A stretch of 64,000 bases of DNA from Doryteuthis pealeii (lineage: Eukaryota > Mollusca > Cephalopoda > Myopsida > Loliginidae), in assembly GCA_023376005.1 (NCBI GenBank), contig CM042152.1, forward strand, positions 77,575,894 through 77,639,893. Reading direction: 5' to 3'. A program made the translations under genes and the position numbers. Each line of letters begins with the position of its first letter. The stretch's first letter is position 1. The notes beneath the pieces are model-generated. The model was given only the letters and a program-made list of their open reading frames with translations. It was not told where the DNA came from and did not search any database. Of this stretch, positions 45,501-53,345 are shown piece after piece.

Positions 45501-47591
45501 AGAAATTTGTTGCAATATCAGTGTTGCATAATCTATGCGGTTGCATAGATTATTGTCAATCCCCTGTATTTCTGAAGGGATGGCCCCTTTTCATATCACG
45601 GGCGGGACTTTCCATGGAATATTACAGAAAGCCCACGAAGTACGTGAAGTCACATGGGACCGAGTTAACCCATCAGTACCTGTTTGGATGTCCGATGAGA
45701 AGCATGGGCTCATTATGCACACGTGTGTTGTGTTAGTTAGAGAAGAATTTTAGTTAAGTAAATAAAAGTTTAAATAAATAATGGATTCGCTGAAACTTCG
45801 GCGTCTGGCAACTGACCTGGTAAATGCTCATAAGGTCATTAATCATCTTAACAACAGCAACCTTGAGCACCTTTTTGATCTCCATCTTTCTAACACACAT
45901 GGGCATGCCTACAAAGTCAGAAAACAACACTGCTCATGTGACTTTCGGAAACATTTTTTCATGCTCAGAATTGCAGAGACATGGAATAAACTGCCCGCGT
46001 CTGTTCTAGGCTGCCGAAGCACTGAATCTTTCAAAGCCTCCATGCTTCCTGTAGTCCACCGACACTATACCTGATGCCACTCTCCACATACATATGCACA
46101 CGCGCGCACACATACATGCATATTACTACTGTAAACTGTTCATATTCCTGACACTAATACATTATTCTGTGTACTTGACATGAGACTTTGATGAGTTGTC
46201 GTGCACCTGAGCACTGTACACATACAATAAATTTCATTCATTATTATGATCAAGTGACGCTGAAAGCACCTGTTCCCACTATATCACCAAACAGTTAAGC
46301 AGTGATGAGCCTGTTCAATATTTAGATGAGTGATCACTTAAACAACCTAAGATAATGTAAGCAACCTGAAACTCAGGTGTTATATCTAAGCAAGTCTTAG
46401 TAAATAACAACTGTGAATCTGTTAAGATGAATATTCTTTAGTATTTATAGTGAACTGATCCAGGGGAGACAACTATGTTTGAATTCACCACAGATATATT
46501 GTCTTCAGGAAAACTTGTAAACAAAAAGAAAACATTAAAAGTTTAAAATGTCTTAAACATTTAATATTGAAAATAATTAACAAATATATAGAAATCCTGA
46601 AGAGTTCTTTTGTGCCACTTCTATGGATTTAGAGGAGGTGCTCATTGTGTAACGGTTATCGTCATAGGAAATAGACACAGTGAACTAAATTCAAATCTTG
46701 TATGAGGCTGTTTGCTATTTAACATAGCACTAATACCCTTGGTAAATGTATGCATCCAACTATTCTCCCTCTAGCTATGGGTAAATAGTAAGATGTACTG
46801 GGCAGAGCTCAGTTGGTAGACCATTCAGCTAGAGACCATAAGGTTCCTCATTCGATACCGGCCCTCGCCAACTCAGCATATGAGTAGTGCAAGGATCTGT
46901 GTGGTAAAGTAAGGAGCTGGTGGTAGGTGTGGCGCTCCACCTCAGATGCCAAAACAATCTCCTTGGCCTAGCGCTAGTGAAAAGGGGATAGACGCCCTCG
47001 CCTTTTTATAGCAACTAGTCTAAGAGAAGGAAAACTGAATTCAAATCTCCACTTAAAAAAAAAAACTTTACTTAAAAATTGACCTTGTGTCACATCCTGC
47101 CTATAGTGGTAGGGTTGGGTAAATACATACTTCTATAGATTTATCCTTATACTAGAAACGGCTACCCAGCATCACTTGTGTATAGGGGGGACCCTGGTGT
47201 ATTGATTTGTTTACTTTTGAGATTTACAAATGTTGGACATTTTTAAGTAGAATTTCAATGTATATTTTCATTTTTAAATATCTTCACTTCAAATATGAAT
47301 CAAATTTTAATTTTTGCACAAAAAGCAAGAACTGGTGATATTTAATGTGTATATATATTTACTTTGTTGTTAATTGTTTTATTTTCATAGTTTCGTCTAG
47401 GCATACATAGAGACCAACTGCCGTTTGTATATGTATGTATGGTAATTGATTTTAATTTTCTTTTCCAGGTATTGAAAGAAGCAAGTATTGCATATGATAT
47501 TAATTGTCGTATTCCATCTAATAATTCTGCTTCTATGGACAACCAACAACAAGCAAACGTTACAGTAAAAGATGAATCATCACAAGTTTAA
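39422..47591 (+). CDS. TMEM98: Transmembrane protein 98 (complete coding gene, five exons)
   Basis: Coding exons 39422-39567, 41215-41355, 42572-42781, 44825-44945 and 47469-47591 join to 741 nt, 246 residues (human TMEM98 has 226). All junctions are GT-AG with phases 2, 2, 2 and 0. Residues 6-30 form one hydrophobic segment (AIGILAAITVASVVALVLVC) followed by Cys/Arg, as in the family. Downstream come the acidic VELDDIEFTSPKLEEIL, then GLVPHCIAILKICHYLTNRL, RITPRVDEVVRSMYPPLDPR and GTLDWTDQSLADVEDHLK. In vertebrates TMEM98 is a single-pass ER/plasma-membrane protein that binds MYRF and restrains its self-cleavage; a shared role here is inferred. The ATG at 39431 aligns with the human start, but an in-frame ATG lies at 39422. 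The introns hold SINEs, a LINE and mariners. A polyA signal may lie near 48893 (AATAAA). Confidence 0.93.
39650..40122 (-). mobile_element. mariner-like element in TMEM98 intron 1
   Basis: Ends ATGAGGGTGAGTCAAAA and TTTTGACTCACCCTTTTA match the terminal repeats of the fold-back element at 538. On the - strand it holds a transposase C-terminal scrap (HYSSDEEVKSVLKKWIK). A ~119-bp segment starting GTAATGCCATTTTGTTTAGG is duplicated in tandem (39697 and 39816). Non-autonomous. Confidence 0.75.
40123..40719. other. Intronic stretch with degenerate tandem repeats
   Basis: From 40375 to 40595 a ~30 bp motif repeats about eight times with drift (GAGGCTGAAATGT.TGATG.AATCT..C). It lies within TMEM98 intron 1. 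No gene. Confidence 0.6.
40720..40905 (-). pseudogene. mariner transposase C-terminal fragment
   Basis: The complement reads FFNQWDPNTVTLIKEVCGP followed by a stop-interrupted stretch. This is the end of a mariner transposase (pattern ..W...... .KC...GDYVEK). A terminal-repeat-like sequence follows (AACTTTTCAG near 40873). Similar to 39030-39145. Confidence 0.5.
41215..41355 (+). CDS. TMEM98: TMEM98 coding exon 2
   Basis: Acceptor with a long pyrimidine tract ending TTTTACCCAG, donor GCCAC|GTAAGT. Encodes PDTHLIHSMETGPPEPDSN and then VELDDIEFTSPKLEEILQDE, equivalent to the acidic linker before the globular part. Confidence 0.92.
41453..41690 (+). repeat. SINE family 2 copy in TMEM98 intron 2
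   Basis: A-box-like GCGTAATGGTTATCATC, B box AAGTTCAAATCCTGG and body TTGGTTAGGCAACTAGTC then TAGGAGAAGGAAAACTAAA. Middle part diverged. Confidence 0.72.
41800..42228 (+). repeat. Dispersed repeat family 9, copy 2
   Basis: Colinear with 33275-33665, with the same start (TACTAGCAAAATAAAAAACG) and end (GACATAGTTTTTGTTACAGA then CAAAAACCGGAAGCG). Lies in TMEM98 intron 2, sense orientation. Non-coding. Confidence 0.6.
42572..42781 (+). CDS. TMEM98: TMEM98 coding exon 3
   Basis: Acceptor TTTTTTGTTTCAG, donor GAAGCCAG|GTTAGT. Encodes the best-conserved block: GLVPHCIAILKICHYLTNRL, VAMAMGSSQQIHMQ, AKRITPRVDEVVRSMYPPLD. Confidence 0.95.
42940..43175 (+). repeat. SINE family 1, copy 6, in TMEM98 intron 3
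   Basis: Starts within the A box (GTCGGTAGAGCGTTCGG), so it is slightly 5'-truncated. B box AGTTCAATACTGG, body GATCTGTGCAGTAAAGTGAG, tail CCCCGACGACTTTACTTAC. Confidence 0.87.
43494..43816. repeat. 207-bp tandem repeat with B-box-like word
   Basis: One full unit (43494-43700) and 116 bp of a second (43701-43816), each starting GTAGGAGGAGTAATATGAGT, then CGACCGTCTCATG. The two are over 90% identical. The full unit ends with AGGTTCGAATCCTGTCTGC and AGCGCCA, like the T arm and 3' end of a tRNA. A dimeric tRNA-related SINE or a satellite-like unit is possible. GC-rich compared with its surroundings. Confidence 0.75.
44110..44691. mobile_element. Possible insertion flanked by 11-bp direct repeats
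   Basis: TTGAAAATCTA lies at 44099-44109 and again at 44692-44702, enclosing 582 bp that is GC-richer than the intron around it. The inside has short open frames (44428-44640) with no known domain and a TATA-like TTTTATATTAGG. It may be a solo LTR or other retroelement; an 11-bp match in AT-rich DNA could also be chance. Confidence 0.35.
44825..44945 (+). CDS. TMEM98: TMEM98 coding exon 4
   Basis: Acceptor TTTCATTTCAAG, donor CTCAAA|GTAAGT. Encodes CTALVLSVNHLVYVVKNAYR and LAGTLDWTDQSLADVEDHLK, aligning with the human segment around LDWIDQSL. Confidence 0.94.
45040..45330 (+). repeat. SINE family 2 copy in TMEM98 intron 4
   Basis: TTCTATAAATCCTGGACAAG (B-box remnant), TAATACTCTTGGGAAAG, TTGGTTAGGCAACCGGTC and the tail ATTGACCTTGTGTTGCATCC then GGAGGGGTTGGTTAAATAC. 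This tail defines the family's 3' end. Confidence 0.75.
45520..45755 (+). other. Unrecognised open segment before a LINE end
   Basis: Mixed-GC segment in the AT-rich intron. It begins with a small hairpin (ATAATCTATGCGG/TTGCATAGATTAT) and is open in two frames. One frame reads GTFHGILQKAHEVREVTWDR, then PSVPVWMSDEKHGLIMHTC. I do not recognise the protein. It ends directly at the LINE fragment at 45781, so it may be a fragment of another transposon. Confidence 0.3.
45781..46247 (+). pseudogene. CR1/Jockey-like LINE, 5'-truncated copy D
   Basis: Encodes the last ~97 residues of ORF2 without a stop: MDSLKLRRLATDLVNAHKVI, NHLNNSNLEHLFDLHLSNTH and AETWNKLPASVLGC. The shared 3' UTR (CA microsatellite; GACATGAGACTTTGATGAG) and AATAAATTTCATT end follow. 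It sits in TMEM98 intron 4, sense orientation, closest to copy B. Confidence 0.88.
46640..47130 (+). repeat. SINE family 2 copy split by a SINE family 1 insertion
   Basis: The left part (46640-46799) has the tRNA-like head (GTGTAACGGTTATCGTC) and body to AGATGTACTGGGC. The right part (about 47010-47130) resumes with AACTAGTCTAAGAGAAGGAA and ends CACATCCTGCCTATAGTGG. The continuity of the two halves shows family 2 was there first. Confidence 0.8.
46800..47002 (+). repeat. SINE family 1, copy 7, nested
   Basis: GCAGAGCTCAGTTGGTAGAC head, ATTCGATACCGGCC B box and GATCTGTGTGGTAAAGTAAG body, ending early at GGGGATAGACGCCCTCGCC. Inserted inside the SINE family 2 copy at 46640-47130. Confidence 0.85.
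47150..47450 (+). repeat. Dispersed repeat family 6, full copy
   Basis: ACTAGAAACGGCTACCCAGC start, ACCCTGGTGTATTGATTTG, GCACAAAAAGCAAGAACTGG and TATATATATTTACTTTGTTG, ending at TTTGTATATGTATGTATGG. It ends almost at the TMEM98 exon 5 acceptor. Confidence 0.65.
47469..47591 (+). CDS. TMEM98: TMEM98 last coding exon
   Basis: Acceptor TTTTCTTTTCCAG, phase 0. Encodes VLKEASIAYDINCRIPSSNN and a Gln/Asn/Ser-rich tail ending in DESSQV and TAA at 47589. The tail is poorly conserved, as in other TMEM98 proteins. Repeat family 6 ends only about 20-30 bp upstream of the acceptor. Confidence 0.9.
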   Translation, partial: VLKEASIAYDINCRIPSNNSASMDNQQQANVTVKDESSQV

Positions 47592-47639
47592 ATGGAAATT
47601 GTAAGAAGTCATCTTAAGGCTCTAAAAATCCTAGAAGAC

Positions 47640-48045
47640 AAAACAAAAACATGTGGATAATTGTGATGTTTCGGACTGTTATCCTCACTTTTATTGCGGT
47701 ATGTTCCCAATGTTCTGGCTGCTATATCCTCTGGCCTTTACTTTGTCGAGTTCAAATCCTGAACGTGGTAATTGCATTTCACTTAGTGCTAATACCCTTG
47801 GGAAAGGTATGAATCCTACTCTTCCTTCAGTTATGGGTAAATAGTAGGGTAGACTGGGCACTTTAACCATGGTTAGGCAACTGGTCTAGGAGAAGGAAAA
47901 CTGAATTCAAACCTGATAAACTCCGCTTAAGAAATTGACCTTGTGTCGCATCCTGCTCGTGCGGAGGGGTTGGTAAATATATATATCCTCTGGCCTTCCT
48001 CGGATGTTCCCAGTGTATCCAAGCATAGTAATGAACCAACCTGGG
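47640..48045 (+). repeat. Dispersed repeat family 4, short copy, split by a SINE
   Basis: TGTTTCGGACTGTTATCCTC, then ACTTTTATTGCGGTATG, continues after the SINE as TTCCCAGTGTATCCAAGCAT and AACCAACCTGGGAAATCAT. Both ends match, in reverse, the longer copy at 48200-48710, which has ~300 bp more in the middle. Overlaps the likely TMEM98 3' UTR. Confidence 0.6.
47739..47981 (+). repeat. SINE family 2 copy with 16-bp target duplication
   Basis: Flanked by TATATCCTCTGGCCTT on both sides (47723-47738 and 47982-47997). It lacks most of the tRNA head (starts near GTCGAGTTCAAATCC) and ends GGAGGGGTTGGTAAATATA. The exact duplication fixes both ends and supports LINE-mediated insertion. Confidence 0.85.
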
Positions 48046-48199
48046 AAATCATTTTTTTTTTTTTTTTCTAAATGATAGTGAATATTTTCATGACACATGT
48101 CCGAATGATAGTCGTGCAAAATAATGACATCATTTTTTAAATGAGATCTTCAAAAGTTCTTTGATGCCTTTTTGATCAACAGTCAAACTATTAGAAATG
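48046..48199. other. Short gene-free spacer
   Basis: A T tract and AT-rich sequence between the two inverted family 4 copies. Nothing else seen. Confidence 0.35.
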
Positions 48200-48710
48200 A
48201 TTTCACAGGTTGGGTCAGTACTATGCTCGGATACACTGGGAATGCCTGAGGTAGGCCGGGGGATACAGCGGCTGAAATGTTGTGTTTATTCATTGGCATT
48301 TCAGTCTCGGAAGACTATAATAAAGTTTTTATGTGCCCCTGAAGTTACAGTGTCTCCTGTGACTGTGAAGTCCGATTCCCGACCACAGATTTCGCATTTG
48401 AAGGCTGTCCTCAGCTGCAATTCAAGGATGTCTGCAAGAATGATCTCAGGTGCTTTGGCATTGCCCCTTCCAGCTGGGAAAATTTGGCTCAGGACCGCCC
48501 TCGGTGACGGCAGAATCTCCGTAGAGGACTGTTTATGTCAGAAGTCACCCTGACACAACACCATGAAGCTAAGAGGTCTAGAAGAAAGCAGCAGCAACAA
48601 AGCATCGGCACATCAACATCTTCAGGGACAGCCTTGTGTTTATACTTACCACAATAAAGATGAGGACAACAGTCTGAAACATCAAAATTATTCACATCAA
48701 GTCTCATCTA
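48200..48710 (-). repeat. Dispersed repeat family 4, long copy
   Basis: On the - strand it starts TTTTGATGTTTCAGACTGTT, GTCCTCATCTTTATTGTGG and continues through a partly open stretch. One frame reads LQLRTAFKCEICGRESDFTV, a CxxC pair like those near the C-termini of some LINE ORFs. It ends with the words shared with 47980-48045. Probably an old retroelement piece; the class is uncertain. The + strand 118-codon frame here is likely incidental. Confidence 0.45.
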
Positions 48711-49049
48711 AAAAAAAACAAACCCCAACATCTTTTCACATTTTTGCATTTCTTTCATCATTTAAATTTATTATTTACACATTTCACCCCCATTTAGTGT
48801 TGAACATTTTTCATTTGGAACGAATTGAGTTCTTTTTTTGTGATGTATAGATTAATATTCAGACATTTTGTTTTATTGTCTGTTTTATCACAAAAATAAA
48901 TTGTTTCATTCAATAATCATTTATGGAATAAAAAATACAAAATCTTGTACAAAACGTTGTTCATTTGTGATTATTTTTCGTTAAAAACGAGGGAAAATCG
49001 TTATATATTCATTAATCTTATTACTAACTGTACTTATGGAAATTCCATG

Positions 49050-49052
<3 letters not shown>

Positions 49053-49096
<44 letters not shown>
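49053..49096. repeat. (TA)n microsatellite
   Basis: Uninterrupted TA dinucleotides, immediately followed by the transposon end TACAAGGTGTGTC. That suits insertion at TA. Confidence 0.95.
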
Positions 49097-49098
<2 letters not shown>

Positions 49099-49326
49099 AG
49101 GTGTGTCAAAAAATTATCAAGATTTTTTTTAACTTAAAAAAAACAAAAACATTCCATCTATTCTTCATTTCTAACTTGGTAAATACAGCTTTAAACTTGG
49201 TACGTTTTTAACACACCTTGCAATTGTAAAAAAAATTAATGAATGGAACATTTTTTTTTTTTTTTCAGAATACAAGGTGTGTCAAAAAGTACAAATAATC
49301 TTGATACTTTTTTGACTTACCTTGTA
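49095..49326. mobile_element. Tc1/mariner-like terminal repeats, two mini-elements
   Basis: TACAAGGTGTGTCAAAAA at 49095 pairs with TTTTTAACACACCTTG near 49205-49220. A second left end at 49271 (TACAAGGTGTGTCAAAAAGT) pairs with ACTTTTTTGACTTACCTTGT ending at 49326. Ends with TA flanks fit Tc1/mariner. No transposase inside; two deletion derivatives side by side. Confidence 0.65.
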
Positions 49327-49387
49327 TATACTTGTTTATAACTGTGTACCTATCTAACTAGTTATCATTCCTCCTTCACGCACCTTA

Positions 49388-49390
49388 AGA

Positions 49391-49447
<57 letters not shown>
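49388..49447. repeat. (TC)n microsatellite
   Basis: Sixty bases of uninterrupted CT dinucleotides. Confidence 0.97.
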
Positions 49448-49451
<4 letters not shown>

Positions 49452-49789
49452 GACTTTGTTAAAGTGTTTAGTTTCACAAAAGCAGTTGACACTTGATATA
49501 TCCGGGTTAAGGGATATATTATGAAGTTGTAGTAAGGTATAATATCGCAGTCGTCGTGGTAGTCTTGCTAGTAGGCTAGTAGGCACTTGTACCATCACAG
49601 TGTCAAATATTTATAGAGGACACTATCCAATCAGATTATAGTGAGGGAGTACCAAGGTATTTAAAATTCATTACATCAACACTGAATGTATATTTATAAC
49701 TGAAAGTGTGACACACACAAACGGTAGATAAGTAGGTATGTAGTTACAAACAAGCATAGACCAAGCATGGACTGATGTTGAAAAGTTAA
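49448..49789. other. Gene-free stretch
   Basis: Mixed composition (CAGTCGTCGTGGTAGTC; AGTAGGCTAGTAGGCAC). No coding or repeat match recognised. Confidence 0.35.
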
Positions 49790-50060
49790 CAACCACATGC
49801 TGTAGCCATATGAGTACTACTGTATGGCTTCATCACTTGGACTCTAACAAAATGCTTGGAGAAAAAGCTTGAAGGGAACTAAACAAAGGTACTGCGTGCT
49901 GTTTTGAAAAAATCCTGGAAGCAGCAGCCTACAAAACAGCAGTTGTATGGCCACTTACCTCCCATCACTCAAACCATCCAAGTAAGGCATGGTGGACACT
50001 GCTGGAAAAGTAAGGAAGAACTCATAAGCAATGTTTTCCTATGGACTCCTACTTATTTCC
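49790..50060 (+). pseudogene. RTE-like LINE C-terminal fragment
   Basis: A reading with frame breaks includes KKSWKQQPTKQQLYGHLPPI, then QTIQVRHGGHCWKSKEELIS and NVFLWTPT. This aligns with LNKSWKQHPTRKQLYGHLPP and HCWRSRDELISDVLLW of the element at 8.1-8.6 kb. It stops where the retropepsin fragment begins. Confidence 0.8.
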
Positions 50061-50370
50061 ACGACGCTGTCCAAGCCCTGGTCTGCTCATCGAACTCGGC
50101 GCTGAAGTCTGGTTCCTCTATTCTAATCGCAGCACAGGCACTCAGCTCCATCTTTGAGAAGATAGCGTCACAGGACTGGTTTATCCGAATTCCATCCAGC
50201 ATCTTGATGATATCCATTCCAATCAGCATATCAAAGCCTAACAGCGGACTGTTCACAACCAGAACATCAGCTTCCACGGGGCTTACGTTATCTACTGCCA
50301 GAGTGATAGTCCCGACGCCATTACTGCGGAGAATTTCACCGTTGACTGTTATAATATTGATCAGCTATTT
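50053..50370 (-). pseudogene. LTR-retrotransposon aspartic protease fragment
   Basis: On the - strand one open stretch contains INIITVNGEILRSNGVGTIT and VVNSPLLGFDMLIGMDIIKM, then FSAEFDEQTRAWTASWKW. The order (flap-like region, LG.D.LIGMD helix, then a W-rich end before RT) is that of retropepsin domains in Gypsy-type Pol. The catalytic D-T/S-G end is not in the fragment, and no RT follows. Dead relic. Confidence 0.65.
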
Positions 50371-50477
50371 TCCAATCATGTTTGCCACCAGAAAAAAATT
50401 CTTAAAAACAGTCTTCTTACTATCTAGACACACAGTAAGTTATGGACACAAAAGAATATTCTTATGGGGTTGTACAT

Positions 50478-50980
50478 TAGGGTAGGTTGATTTTTCACTC
50501 TTTTTAAAATATCAAATTCTCTCAAACAGCAAAAGCTGGATGTTGGTATAATAGATACTGATACCAAAAAATAGATTTCTTACTTGCACAATTGTTTGAG
50601 GAAATAGCATCAAAGATCGTCAGTTAGAATGCACTAAAAAAAATCTTTGTTTTTGCAACATTTGGCCCAGAAATTGGTTTGAAAATTTAGCAATTTCAAT
50701 ATTCAAAACAGAAATTTATTTTACTAAGATGAAACAAATAAGATATTATAACTAGAATTAGAATTGAAAATATCTTCCCATCATCAGACACATCCAATAT
50801 GCTGCTTTTTACCTTAATTAATATTAAACTGTAACAGTGATAACATTTTAAAAGATTGAAATCTATTTCCTCAAATGAAACAAAGTTTGGAAGAAAAATA
50901 TTTTGAGGGGTAATTTTTTATGTTAATTTGGAACTTTCACCACATGGGAGATGTTACAGTTCCAAAATCAACCTACCCTA
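50478..50980. mobile_element. hAT-like MITE with perfect 8-bp target duplication
   Basis: Terminal inverted repeats TAGGGTAGGTTGATTTT and AAAATCAACCTACCCTA. TTGTACAT flanks both sides exactly (50470-50477 and 50981-50988). 503 bp, AT-rich inside, no coding frame. The 8-bp duplication and TAGGG ends point to hAT. The intact duplication suggests a fairly recent insertion. Confidence 0.88.
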
Positions 50981-51182
50981 TTGTACATTGTTTGGAAACA
51001 ACATCTTTGTTGGTGTGTAGCTTATCAAGAAAATGAATCTCAAGAAGATAAAGTTGATTTATAATTAAGTTGATAATAACAAATTTTTACACACGTCTTT
51101 TTATGAAGAAAAAGTGAATGTAATTCTGTGAATGTTGTAAAAATTGAAAAAACACAAATTTCATTAAGTAATGATGTTTATT

Positions 51183-51234
51183 AAGCCCATGCTGCAGTGT
51201 TTCAATCCGTTTTGATAGATCTTCATCAGGGCTT
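51183..51234 (-). ncRNA. Degenerate hammerhead ribozyme
   Basis: On the - strand: AAGCC, then CUGAUGA, an imperfect stem II, GAAAC, a weak stem III around CUGCAG, and GGCUU, which pairs with AAGCC as stem I. The core boxes are intact. Stem II and stem III contain mismatches, and the base at the cleavage position appears to be G, which hammerheads do not cut. Probably an inactive relic of a Penelope-type terminal repeat. Confidence 0.5.
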
Positions 51235-51338
51235 TTGTTGGCTTAAGAGAAAAAAAATTATTGATCTAAACAAAAGTCTATGAGCCTCTGTTTTTGTTGT
51301 GTGGCTGTTTTTGTTGATCTTCAAAATGTGAGGAAGAA

Positions 51339-51495
51339 AAGACATGCTTAAAATTACTGACTAACATCAGAGTCTTAATTTAAACTACACAATTTTCCAT
51401 TCATTAAAAATTAGTTTCCAAGAATTTTGGGATAAATTATGCCACATAGTTTAAATTAAGACTCTGACATTAGTCAGCCATTTTAAGCATGTCTT
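51339..51495. mobile_element. Short inverted-repeat element
   Basis: Arms AAGACATGCTTAAAATTACT, GACTAACATCAGAGTC and TTAATTTAAACTA pair with the right side (TAGTTTAAATTAAGACTCTG, ATGTCTT end) with a few mismatches, ~50 bp each. The ~55 bp loop is non-coding. Confidence 0.75.
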
Positions 51496-51499
51496 AAGG

Positions 51500-51636
51500 C
51501 TCGCAGACTTTTGTTTACATCAATATTATTTATCAATAATACAGCAGCCTGAACATTGTGTTTATACATACCACAATAAAGATGAGGACAACAGTCCGAA
51601 ATATCAAAATCATTCACATTAAGCCTCATCTCAAAG
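51500..51636 (-). repeat. Dispersed repeat family 4 fragment
   Basis: On the - strand: TTTTGATATTTCGGACTGTT, GTCCTCATCTTTATTGTGG, TATGTATAAACACAATGTTC, matching the start of the other family 4 copies. The SINE at 51637 interrupts or abuts its 5' side. Confidence 0.6.
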
Positions 51637-51875
51637 TAAGTAAAAAGTCGTCGGGATGGCATAAAGTTGGTATCAACCAATCAGCGAGGGAGTCTATCCC
51701 CTTTTCACTAGCGCTAGACCAAGGAGATTGTTTTTGCATCTGAGGCGGAGCACCACACCTACAATCAATTCCTTACATTACTGCACAGATCCCTGTGCTA
51801 CTCATATGCTGAGTTGGCGAGGGCCGGTATCGAACTAGGAACCTTGTGGTTTCTAGCCGAACGCTCTACTGACAG
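51637..51875 (-). repeat. SINE family 1, copy 8
   Basis: Complement of tail, body and head: GTCGTCGGGATGGC, GAGGGAGTCTATCCCCTTTT, CTACTCATATGCTGAGTTGG, GGTATCGAACTAGGAACC and CGCTCTACTGACAGAATTT. Confidence 0.87.
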
Positions 51876-52943
51876 AATTTAGTATTATACTTGCACTGAA
51901 AATCAAAGCCTCCTGACCCCCCCCCCTCCTCCCATTCCTCTCACTATTCTAATGGACTGAATTTGGTTACAGAAATAGGTGAAATGATATTAAAATAGAG
52001 ATAAGAATAAAAGCTTATATAACAGAAGCTGATAATTAAGATTAAATCCATTTCATAAGAAATTGTCCTTGAATTTCAAGGACAAAAAACTTGACAATAA
52101 AAGATAAAGAATAATTAAAACGTGATCTGTTGTTAAAATAGATAATTTTATTGAAAAATAAAATGTTAGTTTTTCTATGATAAAGTTAATCAAGTCCAAG
52201 GTTGAAGCTGGGGAAAAAAAACAAGTTCTTTGATGTTAACTGGTAAAGTAATCTTTCATCATCTGTCAGTCTGTTTTTCTTCCTTTCCTTTCCTTTCCTT
52301 TCCTTCTTTGCTCCATAGGTCAGTCAGGTGCGTGCACCGCTCTGTCTTGTCTTCTTTGGATTCCCGATATTTATGGACGTAACTTTTCAACATCCAGGCA
52401 ACTGAGTCGAACCTCACGTCCGCACAATGCCTAAGTCTCATTTTTTGCATTCGGGAGAACATGGGTTCAATTCTGGCTGGCAATGTCTTGCTCTATTTCT
52501 CAGAGAATAGTAGCCGTTCTCCATCACAAAGTTGACAAAATAAACTGAGAGTAATCGGCCAAGATATGAGAAGTGTATTCCATCCTGTGGCAAAACTGCC
52601 TTTTGTATTGGTACAACAAAACATTGGCTGTTAGATACGGTACAAGAGAAGATGACAAACCTTTGGGAACAAAATGCATTTGCATATGCCTGGTATGCAA
52701 GAGGAAAGAAAAACTTAGAAAAAGGAACATGGCTGCTCCACATGATTTAATATACATGATCTCAGAGCCAAGAGAATTGGTTAGACTAGTTATAGCCATA
52801 TGCATATTTCCCCAAGACCAGCCACACAGTAGAAGAAAGCACGAGCAACAGAACAAACAGTTCTTTTTGGAACTTGGTATTGCATGCGCATTTTGGAAGA
52901 CTGCTGGACTATTGTTGCAGATTTCTGTGGTAGACATTTGTCG
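51876..52943. other. Unclassified region with short open frames
   Basis: 51876-52255 is AT-rich. A TTTCC microsatellite lies at 52275-52305. 52430-52943 is of mixed composition and open for 100-146 codons on both strands. One - strand frame contains QKAVLPQDGIHFSYLGRL, which loosely resembles the C-terminal D-H block of SGNH hydrolases. No other block of that family is visible, so I make no functional call. Confidence 0.3.
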
Positions 52944-53159
52944 TAGGACTAAAACTCAATTGTTCGACTGGAAATTAATTACCTGTGTCTATTTAACAAC
53001 AGATACTTTCTGAGATGATAGAAGTATCCAACTTCAAATAAGAAGTTTAAGAGTTTCTCAGAGTTGTCTGCCTTGTCTTATCCCATCTGTCATTGTTGTG
53101 TTGATTTTGATTCTAAGAGAGTCAGGACGACAGAACTGATCGAATTCTTTACCAAAACA

Positions 53160-53345
53160 TTTTGATCTTTTAATCATCATTATCAGGTCATGCTGTCAGC
53201 ACGGATAACCATGACACTCCCTTTCCAGCCGTCCCTATCAGCCATTGCCACTGGGAGGTCCTCTGTGCAGCATCCAGAATACACACAGAGTTGATTGATG
53301 TAGGTTTTTGCTGGCTGACCTATCTTGGTGTATCCGTGTGTAGTC
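53160..53345 (-). repeat. RTE-like LINE 3' end fragment
   Basis: The + strand reads ATCATCATTATCAGG (tail), CCATGACACTCCCTTTCCAG, TTGCCACTGGGAGGTCCTCT, TTTTTGCTGGCTGACC. This is the complement of the 3' end of the element at 8093-8290. It lacks the rest of the ORF. Confidence 0.7.

Noticed and set aside
48197..48553. 118-codon + strand open frame
   Set aside because: It overlaps repeat family 4 and shows no known motif in this frame; the - strand CxxC frame is only slightly more suggestive.
52524..53013. 137-146 codon open frames on both strands
   Set aside because: No recognisable domain series; one SGNH-like block alone is not enough. Listed only as unclassified.
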